64,000 bases of DNA, from assembly GCA_041687395.1 (NCBI GenBank), contig JAWLCA010000023.1, positions 1 through 64,000 on the forward strand. Direction: 5' to 3'. The notes below the pieces were generated by a model. That model searched no databases. It was not told the origin of the DNA and worked only from the letters and a program-made list of their open reading frames with translations. This DNA is from JAWLCA01 sp041687395. GTDB lineage: Bacteria > Pseudomonadota > Alphaproteobacteria > Rhodobacterales > Rhodobacteraceae. The position numbers were made by a program, and so were the translations under genes. Below, one piece after another: positions 23,893 through 32,468 of the stretch (position 1 is its first letter; the number at the start of each line of letters is the position of its first letter).

Positions 23893-25065
23893 ATGGATTT
23901 CGACACGATCATTGACCGGCGCGGCACCCATTCGATGAAATGGGACATGATGGAAAAGATCTATGGCGTGCCCGGCGCGGATGGCATCCCGATGTGGGTG
24001 GCCGACATGGACTTCCCCGCCCCCGACTGCGTGCAGACAGCCCTGCGCCGGATGGTCGATCACGGCATCTACGGCTATTTCGGCGACGAGAGCGACTATC
24101 TGGAGGCGATCCGCTGGTGGATGGATGCGCGCCACGGCTGGCAGGTGGACCCCAAGGGCATCTTCACCACCCACGGGCTGGTGAACGGCACGGCGATGTG
24201 CGTCGACACCTGGACGCAGCCGGGCGACGGCGTGGTCTTGTTCACGCCCGTCTATCACGCCTTTGCCCGGGTGATCCGCGCCGCCGGGCGCACGGTGGTC
24301 GAATGCCCTCTGGTCGAGGTGGACGGGCGCTACCAGATGGATTTCGCCGCCTACGACGCGCTGATGACCGGGGCGGAGCGAATGGTGATCTTCTGCTCGC
24401 CGCACAACCCCGGTGGCCGGGTGTGGACGGTAGAAGAACAGCGCGCGGTGGCCGATTTCGCCCGCCGCCACGATCTGATCCTCGTGTCGGACGAGATCCA
24501 TCACGACCTAGTCTATCCCGGCAATCGCCACGTGCCGATGCCTGTGGCTGCGCCCGACAGCCTGGACCGGCTGGTGATGATGACGGCGACGTCCAAGACC
24601 TTCAACATTGCCGGCGCGCATGTCGGCAACGTCATCATTCCTGATGAGGCGTTGCGGAAGCCCTTTGCCACAAGGATGGCGGCGCTGGGCATCTCGCCCA
24701 ATTCCTTTGGCCTGCACATGGCGACGGCGGCCTATTCGCCCGCAGGCGCCGAGTGGGTCGATGCGCTGATCGCCTATCTGGACGGCAACCGGAAGCTGTT
24801 CGACGCCACCATCGCCGCGATCCCTGGCCTGCGGTCGATGCCGCTGGAGGCCACCTATCTGTCCTGGGTCGATTTCGCCGCCACCGGCATGACGATGGCC
24901 GAGGCGCTGGGCCGGGTGGAGAAGACGGCGCGGATCTGCGTGAACCACGGCCCCACCTTCGGGCGCGGGGGCGAGACGCATCTGCGTTTCAACCTTGCCA
25001 CGCCACGCCCCGTGCTGGAACAGGCGATGGAGCGGCTGACGGCGGCCTTTGCCGATCTGCAGTAG
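23893..25065 (+). CDS. patB: PatB/MalY-like PLP-dependent C-S lyase/aminotransferase
   Basis: A 390-residue fold-type I PLP enzyme of the MalY/PatB group. The start FDTIIDRRGTHSMKWD is diagnostic, followed by MWVADMDF. PLP ligands are in VSDEIHHDL (Asp200) and the Schiff-base lysine is Lys235 (TATSKTFNIAG). The family mostly carries out cystathionine/cysteine-S-conjugate beta-lyase reactions, giving pyruvate, ammonia and a thiol. Aminotransferase activity is also reported in relatives. It is divergent from def, with 'AGGAGAG' upstream of the ATG. The substrate is inferred only from the family. Confidence 0.87.
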   Translation: MDFDTIIDRRGTHSMKWDMMEKIYGVPGADGIPMWVADMDFPAPDCVQTALRRMVDHGIYGYFGDESDYLEAIRWWMDARHGWQVDPKGIFTTHGLVNGTAMCVDTWTQPGDGVVLFTPVYHAFARVIRAAGRTVVECPLVEVDGRYQMDFAAYDALMTGAERMVIFCSPHNPGGRVWTVEEQRAVADFARRHDLILVSDEIHHDLVYPGNRHVPMPVAAPDSLDRLVMMTATSKTFNIAGAHVGNVIIPDEALRKPFATRMAALGISPNSFGLHMATAAYSPAGAEWVDALIAYLDGNRKLFDATIAAIPGLRSMPLEATYLSWVDFAATGMTMAEALGRVEKTARICVNHGPTFGRGGETHLRFNLATPRPVLEQAMERLTAAFADLQ

Positions 25066-25068
25066 CGA

Positions 25069-25419
25069 TCAGATGTGGGGCAGCAGCCCGGCCGGCGCTT
25101 CGGCATCCACGGCAAAATCCAGCGGCGCGCGGTCGGTGACGGCGGTGCTGCGCTTGTAGTCGCAGACCAGTTCGCCCCCCTCCTCGACCGAGGCGACGAT
25201 CAGGCAGGTCGCCAGGTGCCGGCTGCCGTCATACAGATCCACCAGACCGCGCAGCGCGGGCGTGGTCGCCGCGTCCAGCGCGAAGCCGCCGGGCCAGGTG
25301 CGCAGCATCGGATAGACCGCATCGCCCACATGTACCCGCAGGCGAGAGCGTCGTTTTGCAGCGTGCCGTTCCGCCTCGCGCAGGCCGGTGCGGATATCTT
25401 GCGGCAGGAACTCGAACAT
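25069..25419 (-). CDS. Hypothetical protein, small beta-rich
   Basis: A 116-residue protein that I cannot assign. It begins with a basic amphipathic segment (MFEFLPQDIRTGLREAERHAAKRRSRLRV, given here only as start region 1-29) and continues with alternating strands such as YDGSRHLATCLIVASVEE and VCDYKRST. The pattern of a basic start and a small barrel suggests a possible PilZ-like fold, but the RxxxR and D/NxSxxG motifs are not clear. The start at 25419 is preferred over 25437 because relatives of this type start at MFEFLP (a guess). It converges on patB with 3 nt between stops. Confidence 0.55.
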   Translation of the reverse strand: MFEFLPQDIRTGLREAERHAAKRRSRLRVHVGDAVYPMLRTWPGGFALDAATTPALRGLVDLYDGSRHLATCLIVASVEEGGELVCDYKRSTAVTDRAPLDFAVDAEAPAGLLPHI

Positions 25420-25608
25420 GTGGCACCCCCTTCCCATCGTTCAGGATGCCTTGGACCACGCTGAAATCAAGAAAATGCGATTGAAATTCAACGGATTCGT
25501 GAAGCTTCGTAAATTGTGGTGCGTGTTCGCACAGAAGGGATTGCAATGATGCGTAATTGCACAAATTCGCGCAGTTGTTAGCTTTGTCCCAACCGAATGG
25601 AGGGCGAC

Positions 25609-26583
25609 ATGGGACAACTGGTCGACGGCAACTGGGAATCAGGCTGGTACGATACGAAGAAGTCGGGCGGCAAGTTCGTCCGCTCCACCGCCGGGTTCCG
25701 CAACTGGATCACCGCCGACGGCAGCCGCGGCCCGTCGGGCGACGGGGGGTTCAAGGCGGAAAGCGGCCGCTATCACCTCTACGTCTCCTACGCCTGCCCT
25801 TGGGCGCACCGCACGCTGATCTTCCGCGCGATCAAGGGGCTGAGCGACCACATCGACGTCTCGGTCGTACACCCGGACATGCTGGACGACGGCTGGACCT
25901 TCGCCACCGACTTTCCCGGCGCCACCGGTGACCGGCAGTTCGACCTGCCGTTCCTGCGTGACATCTATACCCGTGCCAAGCCCGACGTCTCGGGCCGCGT
26001 GACCGTGCCGGTGCTGTGGGACCGCGAGCGGAACACCATCGTGTCGAACGAATCGGCCGAGATCATCCGCATGTTCAACTCTGCCTTCGACGGCCTGACC
26101 GGCAACACCGACGACTACTGGCCGGAACAGTTGCGAGACGGGATCGAGAGCGTCAACGACCGCATCTACAACGGGCTGAACAACGGCGTCTATCGTGCCG
26201 GCTTCGCCACGACGCAGGACGCCTATGACGAGGCGGTGGCCGAGGTCTTCAAGACCCTCGACTGGATGGAGGATCACCTGTCGCAGAACCGCTACCTGAC
26301 GGGCGACCGGGTGACCGAGGCCGACTGGCGCGCGCTACCGACGCTTCTGCGCTTCGACCCGGTCTATCACCTGCATTTCAAGTGCAACCGGCGGCGGATC
26401 ATCGACTACCCGAACCTGACCGGATACCTGCGGGAACTGTACCAGTGGCCCGGCGTGGCGGACACGTTCCACCTCGGCCACGTCGTGCGGCACTACCATT
26501 ACAGTCACGACACGATAAACCCGAACCGGATCATCCCGATCAACCCGATCCTGACCTACGACGCCCCGCACGGCCGGGGTTGA
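25609..26583 (+). CDS. yqjG: Glutathionyl-hydroquinone reductase-like (Xi-class) glutathione S-transferase
   Basis: A 324-residue protein with the Xi-class hallmarks: the SCPWAHR-type motif reads YACPWAHRT (catalytic Cys63), followed by the long insertion before ESAEIIRMFNS (thioredoxin-fold glutathione site) and an all-helical C-terminal domain (GDRVTEADWRAL). Xi enzymes reduce glutathionyl-hydroquinones to hydroquinones using glutathione. ATG 25609 is chosen because GGAGGGCGAC precedes it; the in-frame ATG at 25597 is part of that sequence. The 190 bp upstream are AT-rich and probably contain the promoter. Confidence 0.87.
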   Translation: MGQLVDGNWESGWYDTKKSGGKFVRSTAGFRNWITADGSRGPSGDGGFKAESGRYHLYVSYACPWAHRTLIFRAIKGLSDHIDVSVVHPDMLDDGWTFATDFPGATGDRQFDLPFLRDIYTRAKPDVSGRVTVPVLWDRERNTIVSNESAEIIRMFNSAFDGLTGNTDDYWPEQLRDGIESVNDRIYNGLNNGVYRAGFATTQDAYDEAVAEVFKTLDWMEDHLSQNRYLTGDRVTEADWRALPTLLRFDPVYHLHFKCNRRRIIDYPNLTGYLRELYQWPGVADTFHLGHVVRHYHYSHDTINPNRIIPINPILTYDAPHGRG

Positions 26584-26675
26584 TCCGAACGTGTGACGCC
26601 CCGGCCCCCGCGCCCTTGCAGCCTTGCCTCACGGTGCCACGCTGCTAGGCTCTCCCCGCCAAATCCGGGGGAACC

Positions 26676-27839
26676 ATGCGTGCCATACTGACTGCCGCCC
26701 TGATCCTGACCGCGCCCGCGGCGCTGGCCTGCGGCGGCGATTTCCGCGCCTTCGTCGACGGCCTGCGGGCCGAGGCTGTGGCACAGGGCCAGCCGCAACC
26801 CGCCATCGACCGCTTCTTTCAGGGCGTGCAACGCGACGACCGGGTGATCCGCGCCGACCGGTCGCAGGGCATCTTCCAGCGCGATTTCATCGACTTCTCG
26901 CGCGCGCTGATCAGCCAGAACCGGTTGCAGAACGGCCGCGCCCACGCCCAGCGCCACGCCGCCGCCTATGACCGGGCCGAGGCCGAGTTCGGCGTCTCGC
27001 GCTGGATCCTTCTGTCCTTCATGGCGTTCGAGACCGACTATGGCGCAGTGCAGGGCGACTACAACACCCGCAACGCGCTGGTCACGCTGGCCCATGACTG
27101 CCGCCGCCCCGACCTGTTCCGCCCCCATGTCCTTGCCGCCATTACGCTCACCGACCGGGGCGATTTCGACCCCGCCCGCACCCAGGGGGCCTGGGCGGGT
27201 GAAATCGGCATGCTGCAGATGCTGCCCCACGACATCCTGACCCGCGGCATCGACGGCGACGACGACGGGCATGTGGACCTGAAGGGCTCTGCCCCCGATG
27301 CGATCCTGTCGGGCGCCAATATGCTCCGGGGCCTCGGCTGGCGCGCGGATGAGCCGTGGCTGCAGGAAATCGTTGTCCCCGACACGCTGGACTGGGCGCA
27401 AACCGGGCTGGAAACCACCCGCCCTGTGGCCGACTGGGCGGCCGATGGCCTGCGCGCCCGCGACGGTGAGTTGCTGCGCCCCGATCTGCCAGCCTCGGTA
27501 CTGCTGCCGATGGGGCGAAGGGGGCCGGCGTTCCTTGCCTACCCCAACTTCTCGGTCCTGTTCGAATGGAACCGCAGCCTGACCTATGTCACCACAGCGG
27601 CCTATTTCGCCACCCGGCTGGCCGGCGCGCCGGTCTATGACGCGGGCACCCCCGACCCGGGACTGACCCCCGACCAGATGAGCACCCTGCAGCAGCGCCT
27701 GCAGGCCCGCGGTCACGATGTCGGCGGCGTGGACGGCATCCTTGGTGCGATGACCCGACGCGCGGTGCAGGCCGAACAGGCCCGACTCGGCCTGCCCGCC
27801 GACGCCTGGCCCACGCGGGATCTGCTGAACCGGCTCTGA
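26676..27839 (+). CDS. Lytic murein transglycosylase (MltB-like) with C-terminal peptidoglycan-binding domain
   Basis: A 387-residue exported enzyme with a signal peptide (1-18, ending ALA before Cys19). The SLT_2-type catalytic domain spans about 20-310, with the catalytic Glu119 in SFMAFETDYG and the family segments GEIGMLQMLPHDI and GANMLRGLGW. A PG_binding_1 domain lies at about 325-387 (LQQRLQARGHDVGGVDGILG). It cleaves the glycan strand between MurNAc and GlcNAc. The cysteine at the cleavage site lacks a good lipobox, so it is probably soluble in the periplasm. The SLT_2 plus PG-binding layout is common in Rhodobacterales. Confidence 0.9.
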   Translation: MRAILTAALILTAPAALACGGDFRAFVDGLRAEAVAQGQPQPAIDRFFQGVQRDDRVIRADRSQGIFQRDFIDFSRALISQNRLQNGRAHAQRHAAAYDRAEAEFGVSRWILLSFMAFETDYGAVQGDYNTRNALVTLAHDCRRPDLFRPHVLAAITLTDRGDFDPARTQGAWAGEIGMLQMLPHDILTRGIDGDDDGHVDLKGSAPDAILSGANMLRGLGWRADEPWLQEIVVPDTLDWAQTGLETTRPVADWAADGLRARDGELLRPDLPASVLLPMGRRGPAFLAYPNFSVLFEWNRSLTYVTTAAYFATRLAGAPVYDAGTPDPGLTPDQMSTLQQRLQARGHDVGGVDGILGAMTRRAVQAEQARLGLPADAWPTRDLLNRL

Positions 27840-27884
27840 GCGTCGCCGCGCGGTTGCCCTCTGGCTGCGCCGGATCGCTGCCGC

Positions 27885-28017
27885 GTTAACCATGTCTGGT
27901 GACGAAGTGCCAATCCTGCCGGGAAAATATTGAATATCGTTCGGGAACCTGTTAACCATTCGGGAGTTGAGATAGGCACCGACCTGCCGTCCAGTAAAAA
28001 TTGCGGCCGTTAACCAC
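27885..28017. promoter_or_regulatory. Three GTTAACCA motifs upstream of the VPLPA-CTERM gene
   Basis: GTTAACCAT occurs at 27885-27893 and 27951-27959, and GTTAACCAC at 28009-28017, all on the + strand within 135 bp of intergenic DNA ending 33 nt before the ATG. TTAACCAT is a reported half-site form for the alphaproteobacterial cell-cycle regulator CtrA (full consensus TTAA-N7-TTAA). The spacing is about 66 and 58 bp. Binding is inference; a full TTAA-N7-TTAA site is not present. Confidence 0.4.
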
Positions 28018-28050
28018 CCCGGTGCGGCAAGCCTGTAAGGGGGACTCGCG

Positions 28051-28662
28051 ATGACCTTCAGAACTGTTGCCGTTGCCTTTGCCCTCTCCATGGCTGCTGG
28101 TGCCGTGGACGCCGCCAATCTCAGGGCCATCAGCGCCGACTGCGATCCCAGCCTGGGCGCAACTGTCGGCCAAGGCATACCGGGCAAGATCTGCACCGAA
28201 GCGACCAAACGCAACAATGCGGGCCGCGTGAACTATGGTGCCGCCGACGGCGCGTTCTACCCGCTCGGGCTGTCCAAGGGCATCATCTTCGATGTGGACC
28301 CGGCCTTTGTCGGCGCGCCCCCGAAACAAGGCGCGCCCGCCACGGTGGCGGGGGCCAATCACGCCGCCGACCCCACGCTTGCCCGGCCGAACATCCGGAA
28401 CCGGAACGCAGGCGGCGGGCGGCCTGCCGTCCCGGCCGGCAACGGCTTCGGGCTGGGCGGCTCAGGGTCATCGCCCGTGGCATCCCTGCCGTCCTCTGTC
28501 ACGGACGAACCGATCGACGGCGCGCCCGCGCTGGCCGATGTGGCCGACCGCGGCGATCCGACCGGCACGGCCCCGGCCATCAGCCCCATCCCGCTGCCCG
28601 CCGCCGGCTGGCTGCTGCTCGGTGGCCTCGGCGGGCTTGGCCTGCTCCGCCGTCGGACGTAG
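28051..28662 (+). CDS. VPLPA-CTERM sorting-domain protein
   Basis: A 203-residue exported protein with a signal peptide (MTFRTVAVAFALSMAAG...DA). A low-complexity Gly/Pro/Ala-rich middle region contains GGGRPAVPAGNGFGLGGSG, and a C-terminal sorting tail covers 180-203: IPLPAAGWLLLGGLGGLGL followed by RRR. This is the VPLPA-CTERM signal, processed in organisms with exosortase-like sorting machinery. The mature domain is not recognised. The start is preceded by GGGGGA. Upstream lie three GTTAACCA motifs, suggesting regulated expression, and downstream lies the smc-associated repeat copy. Confidence 0.8.
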   Translation: MTFRTVAVAFALSMAAGAVDAANLRAISADCDPSLGATVGQGIPGKICTEATKRNNAGRVNYGAADGAFYPLGLSKGIIFDVDPAFVGAPPKQGAPATVAGANHAADPTLARPNIRNRNAGGGRPAVPAGNGFGLGGSGSSPVASLPSSVTDEPIDGAPALADVADRGDPTGTAPAISPIPLPAAGWLLLGGLGGLGLLRRRT

Positions 28663-28700
28663 GTGAACACGGCAGTTGGCCTGAACTGCGGCGCACAGGA

Positions 28701-28720
28701 CTGCTCGTCCACGTGAGCAG
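28701..28720. terminator. Short inverted repeat between the converging VPLPA-CTERM and smc genes
   Basis: CTGCTC and GAGCAG form a perfect 6-bp stem around an 8-nt loop, 38 nt past the VPLPA-CTERM stop codon. There is no T-run, so intrinsic termination is weak at best. It directly borders the diverged copy of the repeat. Confidence 0.3.
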
Positions 28721-28721
28721 A

Positions 28722-28794
28722 GGTTTCCATCAGGTTAACCAAAATTGCGTTTCCGCTTCAGCTCAATGACTTGAAAAAGCGTGCACGCGTGCAC
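28722..28794 (-). repeat. Dispersed 3'-end repeat, copy C (diverged, 6 nt downstream of smc)
   Basis: It begins with the perfect 14-bp palindrome GTGCACGCGTGCAC (28781-28794) on the minus strand, 6 nt after the smc stop, followed by GCTTTTT (also a plausible intrinsic terminator for smc). Measured from the palindrome centre, the next 52 bases (28773 down to 28722) align without gaps to the copy after queG, matching at about 34 of 52 positions. Conserved blocks are CAAG(C/T)CATTGA, TTTKGTTAAC and GATGG. The outer end found in the other copies is not recognisable. Confidence 0.55.
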
Positions 28795-28800
28795 ACCCCT

Positions 28801-31800
28801 TCAGGCCACCATCTGCTCAGCCCGTTTCAGGTCGACGCTGACCAATTGGCTCACCCCCGCCTCGCCCATCGTCACGCCGAAAAGCCGGTCCATCCGGCTC
28901 ATCGTGACGGCATGGTGGGTGATGATCAGGAAGCGCGTGTCGGTGCGCCGGGTCATCTCGTCCAGCATGTCGCAGAACCGGGTCACGTTTGCGTCGTCCA
29001 GCGGCGCGTCCACCTCGTCCAGCACGCAGATCGGGGCCGGGTTGGCCAGGAAGACTGCAAAGATCAGCGCCAGCGCCGTCAGCGTCTGCTCGCCCCCCGA
29101 CAGCAACGACAGCGTGGACAGCTTCTTGCCCGGCGGCTGGCACATGATCTCCAGCCCCGCCTCCAGCGGATCGTCGGATTCCACCAGCACCAGCCGCGCC
29201 TCGCCGCCGCCGAAGAGGTGGGTGAAGAGGGTGGAGAAGTTGGCATTCACCTGCTCGAAGGCTGTCAGCAGCCGTTCCCGTCCCTCGCGGTTCAGCCCGG
29301 CGATCCCGGCCCGCAGCTTCTTGATCGCCTCTTCCAGGTCGGCCTTTTCCGCGGCAAGGGTGTCGTGCTCCTCCTGCACGTCCTTGGCGTCTTCCTCGGC
29401 GCGCAGGTTCACCGCCCCCAGCGCGTCGCGGGCGCGGCGGAACCGGGTGATCTCTTCCTCGATCCGGGCCGATGGCGGCATCGTGTCGGGGTCTGCGCCC
29501 AGGCGTTCCAGCAGGTCAGCGGGCTTCGCCTTGGCCTCCTCTGCGATCCGTGCCTGCGCCAGGGCCACGCCGTCCCGTGCCGCATCGCGCCGCACCTCGG
29601 CGCCCGCCCGCGCCTCTCGCGCCTCGCCGGCCGCGCGCTCGGTCTCGCGCTCGGCCTGCTGGGCCGCGCGCAGCCGCGCCTCGCCTTCGGCCAAGGCATC
29701 CGCCGCCCGCCGACGCCGCGCTTCGGCGGTCTCCAGCGCCTCGGTCAGAGCCGCGCGCTTTTCCGCGATCTCGGCCGGCACGGCGGTGGCGGTCTTGAGT
29801 TCCGCCTCTGCCTCGGCGCGCCGCGCCGACAGCTCTGCCATCCGGCGTTCGGCATTGGCCAGACGGTCGCGCCAGGTGGCCGCTTCTTTCTCCACCTCCT
29901 GCCGCCGGCGCACGCGGGCCTCTCCCTCGCGCCGGATCTCGTCATGGGCCGCGCGGCGGCTCATCATGGTGATCCGTGCAGCCTCCACTGCCGACTTGAC
30001 CTCTTCCACCGCCGCGCGGGCCGCGCCCATGTCGGGCAACTCTGCCTCGGCCGCCTCGGCCTCGGCGAGCCGTTTGCGTGCCGCGGCCGCTTCTTCGGCG
30101 TGTCGCGCGCGGGCCAGCCGCGCGCTTTCCAGCTTGCCGGCGGCGATGGAGCGGTCGGCCTCTGCCCGTGCCAGCGCGCGGTTGACCTCCGTCACCCGGG
30201 CATCCGCAGCCCGTCGCGCCTCGCGCGCCGCCTGTTCGGCACGGGCCTCGTCGGTCATTCGCGCGGTCAGCACCTCATGCGCGCGCTTGGCCCCCTCGGC
30301 GCGGGCGCTCAACTCCTCCAAGTCGCGCTTCAGCTCCACCAGTCGATTCAGCTGCTTCAACCGCTCCGCCGCGGCCGAAGGCGCATCGGCCGCCGCCGCC
30401 CGGAACCCGTCCCAGCGCCACAGGTCGCCCGCGTGCGACACCAGCCGCTGGCCAGGTAGCAACGCGGCCTGCAGCCGAGGCCCGTCTGCAACCTCTACCA
30501 CGCCGATCTGCGACAGCCGCCGCGACAGCGCCGCCGTGCCCGACACATGGGCCGACAGCGGCTCCACCCCCGCCGGCAGCGGCTGGAGCGTGTCATAGGG
30601 CGGCAACGTCACCCAGCCCGAGGGCGCCTCGACCCCGGCCTCCGACGCGCGCAGATCCTCGGCCAGCGCCGCGCCCAGGGCCTGCTCGTAGCCCCGCGCG
30701 ACAGTCAGGTGGTCCAGGATCTGCTTGCCGGCCCGCGACTCGCGCTCCACCAGGCGGGCCAGCGCGGCCACCTCGGCGCGGAGTGCGTTTGCCTCTCCCT
30801 CAGCCTCGGACCGCGCGGCGCGCGCCTCGGCCTCGCGGCCCTGGGTTTCGGCCCGCGCGGCCTCGGCAGCCTCCAGCGCCGCCTCGGCATGAAGTGCGCC
30901 CTCGGCTACCTCGGCCTGCCGTGCCTCGGAGGCCGTATGCTCGGCCGCGGCCTTTTCCAGCGCGGCGGCGGCGTCGCGCTCGGCGGTTTCGGCGCGGGCA
31001 ACCTCGGCCTCCGCCTTGTCGCGGGTGCTGCGCGAATCCACGATCAGCCGCTGGGCCGACTGGTGCCGGGCCGACAGGCGCGCGGCATCCTCGGTCACGT
31101 CCGAGAGGTTCGCCTCGCGGTCCTGCAGGATGCTGGCCGCTTCGCGCGCTGCCTCGGCGGCGGCTGCCAGCTTCCCCTCATGGCCGGCGCCGGCCTTGTC
31201 CAGTTGCTCTGCCTCCCACGCCAGCCGCTCCAGCGTCTCGCCCGCATCGCGGTTCAAGCCGGTCTCGCGTTCGGCATCGCGCACAACCTGGGCCAGCGTG
31301 GACTGCAGTGCCTCGATCGCGGCTTTCGCGCGGGCTTCCTGATCGGTCAGCGTGTCGCGCTGGACCTGAAGTCGCTGCAGGATCGCGCCGGCGACGGCTT
31401 CCTCCTCGCGCAGGGGGGGCAGGGCCTCTTCGGCGGCGGTGCGTTCGCTGCCCGCCCGGCGGGCCGCGGCCTCGGCCTGGGCGGCGGCACGCACGGCCTC
31501 AGTCAGCGCGGTCTCGGCGGCGACGGCGGCCTGATCGGCCTCACGCCAGCGACGATACAGCAGCAAAGCCTCGGCCCGGCGCAGGTCGGCGCCGATGGCG
31601 CGATAGCGGGCCGCCTGCCGCGCCTGACGGGCAAGGCCGGCCAATTGCGCGGCCAGCGCCTCGATCACATCGTCGACGCGGGCCAGGTTCGTCTCGGTCG
31701 CGTTCAGCCGCAGCTCCGCCTCGTGCCGGCGCTGGTATAGGCCGGAGATTCCGGCGGCTTCCTCCAGCACCCGGCGGCGGTTCTTGGGCCGGGCGTTGAT

Positions 31801-32256
31801 CAGTTCCGAAATCTGGCCTTGGCGCACAAGCGCCGGGGAATGCGCCCCGGTCGAGGCATCAGCGAACAGCATCTGCACGTCGCGCGCCCGCACGTCCTTG
31901 CCGTTCACCTTGTAGGCCGACCCCGCATCGCGGGTGATCCGGCGCACGATGTCCAGATTGTCGGATTCGTTGAACCCCGAGGGCGCGAGCCGTTCCGAGT
32001 TGTCGAGGCTGAGCACCACTTCCGCGAAATGCCGGGCCGGGCGGCTGGCCGCGCCGTTGAAGATCACATCCTCCATCCCGTCGCCGCGCATCGCGGTGGG
32101 GCGGTTCTCGCCCATGACCCAGCGCAACGCTTCCAGCAGGTTCGACTTGCCGCAGCCATTTGGGCCGACAACGCCGGTCAGCCCGTCCGCGATCACCAGA
32201 TCGGTCGGGTCGACGAAGCTTTTGAAGCCGTTCAGGCGCAGGCGGGTGAATCGCAC
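28801..32256 (-). CDS. smc: Chromosome segregation protein SMC
   Basis: A 1151-residue condensin ATPase. Walker A is GPNGCGKS (31-38). There are two long Ala/Glu/Arg-rich coiled-coil arms, with a hinge region around residues about 500-640 (GVEAPSGWVTLPPYDTLQP onward). The C-terminal signature LSLLSGGEQTLTALAL and Walker B VLDEVDAPLDD complete the ATPase head. SMC with ScpA/ScpB compacts and segregates the chromosome. GTG at 32256 (MRFTRLRLNGFKSF) is chosen as it matches the family start; an in-frame ATG 13 codons upstream (32295) is possible. It is followed by a palindrome plus T-run terminator and the dispersed repeat copy C. Confidence 0.94.
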   Translation of the reverse strand: MRFTRLRLNGFKSFVDPTDLVIADGLTGVVGPNGCGKSNLLEALRWVMGENRPTAMRGDGMEDVIFNGAASRPARHFAEVVLSLDNSERLAPSGFNESDNLDIVRRITRDAGSAYKVNGKDVRARDVQMLFADASTGAHSPALVRQGQISELINARPKNRRRVLEEAAGISGLYQRRHEAELRLNATETNLARVDDVIEALAAQLAGLARQARQAARYRAIGADLRRAEALLLYRRWREADQAAVAAETALTEAVRAAAQAEAAARRAGSERTAAEEALPPLREEEAVAGAILQRLQVQRDTLTDQEARAKAAIEALQSTLAQVVRDAERETGLNRDAGETLERLAWEAEQLDKAGAGHEGKLAAAAEAAREAASILQDREANLSDVTEDAARLSARHQSAQRLIVDSRSTRDKAEAEVARAETAERDAAAALEKAAAEHTASEARQAEVAEGALHAEAALEAAEAARAETQGREAEARAARSEAEGEANALRAEVAALARLVERESRAGKQILDHLTVARGYEQALGAALAEDLRASEAGVEAPSGWVTLPPYDTLQPLPAGVEPLSAHVSGTAALSRRLSQIGVVEVADGPRLQAALLPGQRLVSHAGDLWRWDGFRAAAADAPSAAAERLKQLNRLVELKRDLEELSARAEGAKRAHEVLTARMTDEARAEQAAREARRAADARVTEVNRALARAEADRSIAAGKLESARLARARHAEEAAAARKRLAEAEAAEAELPDMGAARAAVEEVKSAVEAARITMMSRRAAHDEIRREGEARVRRRQEVEKEAATWRDRLANAERRMAELSARRAEAEAELKTATAVPAEIAEKRAALTEALETAEARRRRAADALAEGEARLRAAQQAERETERAAGEAREARAGAEVRRDAARDGVALAQARIAEEAKAKPADLLERLGADPDTMPPSARIEEEITRFRRARDALGAVNLRAEEDAKDVQEEHDTLAAEKADLEEAIKKLRAGIAGLNREGRERLLTAFEQVNANFSTLFTHLFGGGEARLVLVESDDPLEAGLEIMCQPPGKKLSTLSLLSGGEQTLTALALIFAVFLANPAPICVLDEVDAPLDDANVTRFCDMLDEMTRRTDTRFLIITHHAVTMSRMDRLFGVTMGEAGVSQLVSVDLKRAEQMVA

Positions 32257-32468
32257 GGTTTCGGTCCCATTGGTTCTGTTGCCATCATTGCCCAACCGGA
32301 ACGCGAGTCAACCCGGAACCCCACTATATGGCTGGATCGACGGAGTTGTCCCCAAGATATTGCGAGTGAGCGACACGCAGTCGCAGGGTGAGGATGACAT
32401 ATAACAGGTCTTGCATATTAGAGAAAACTAATGTAAAAACCTTCAAGCATCGTGACGAGGAGGGTGTC

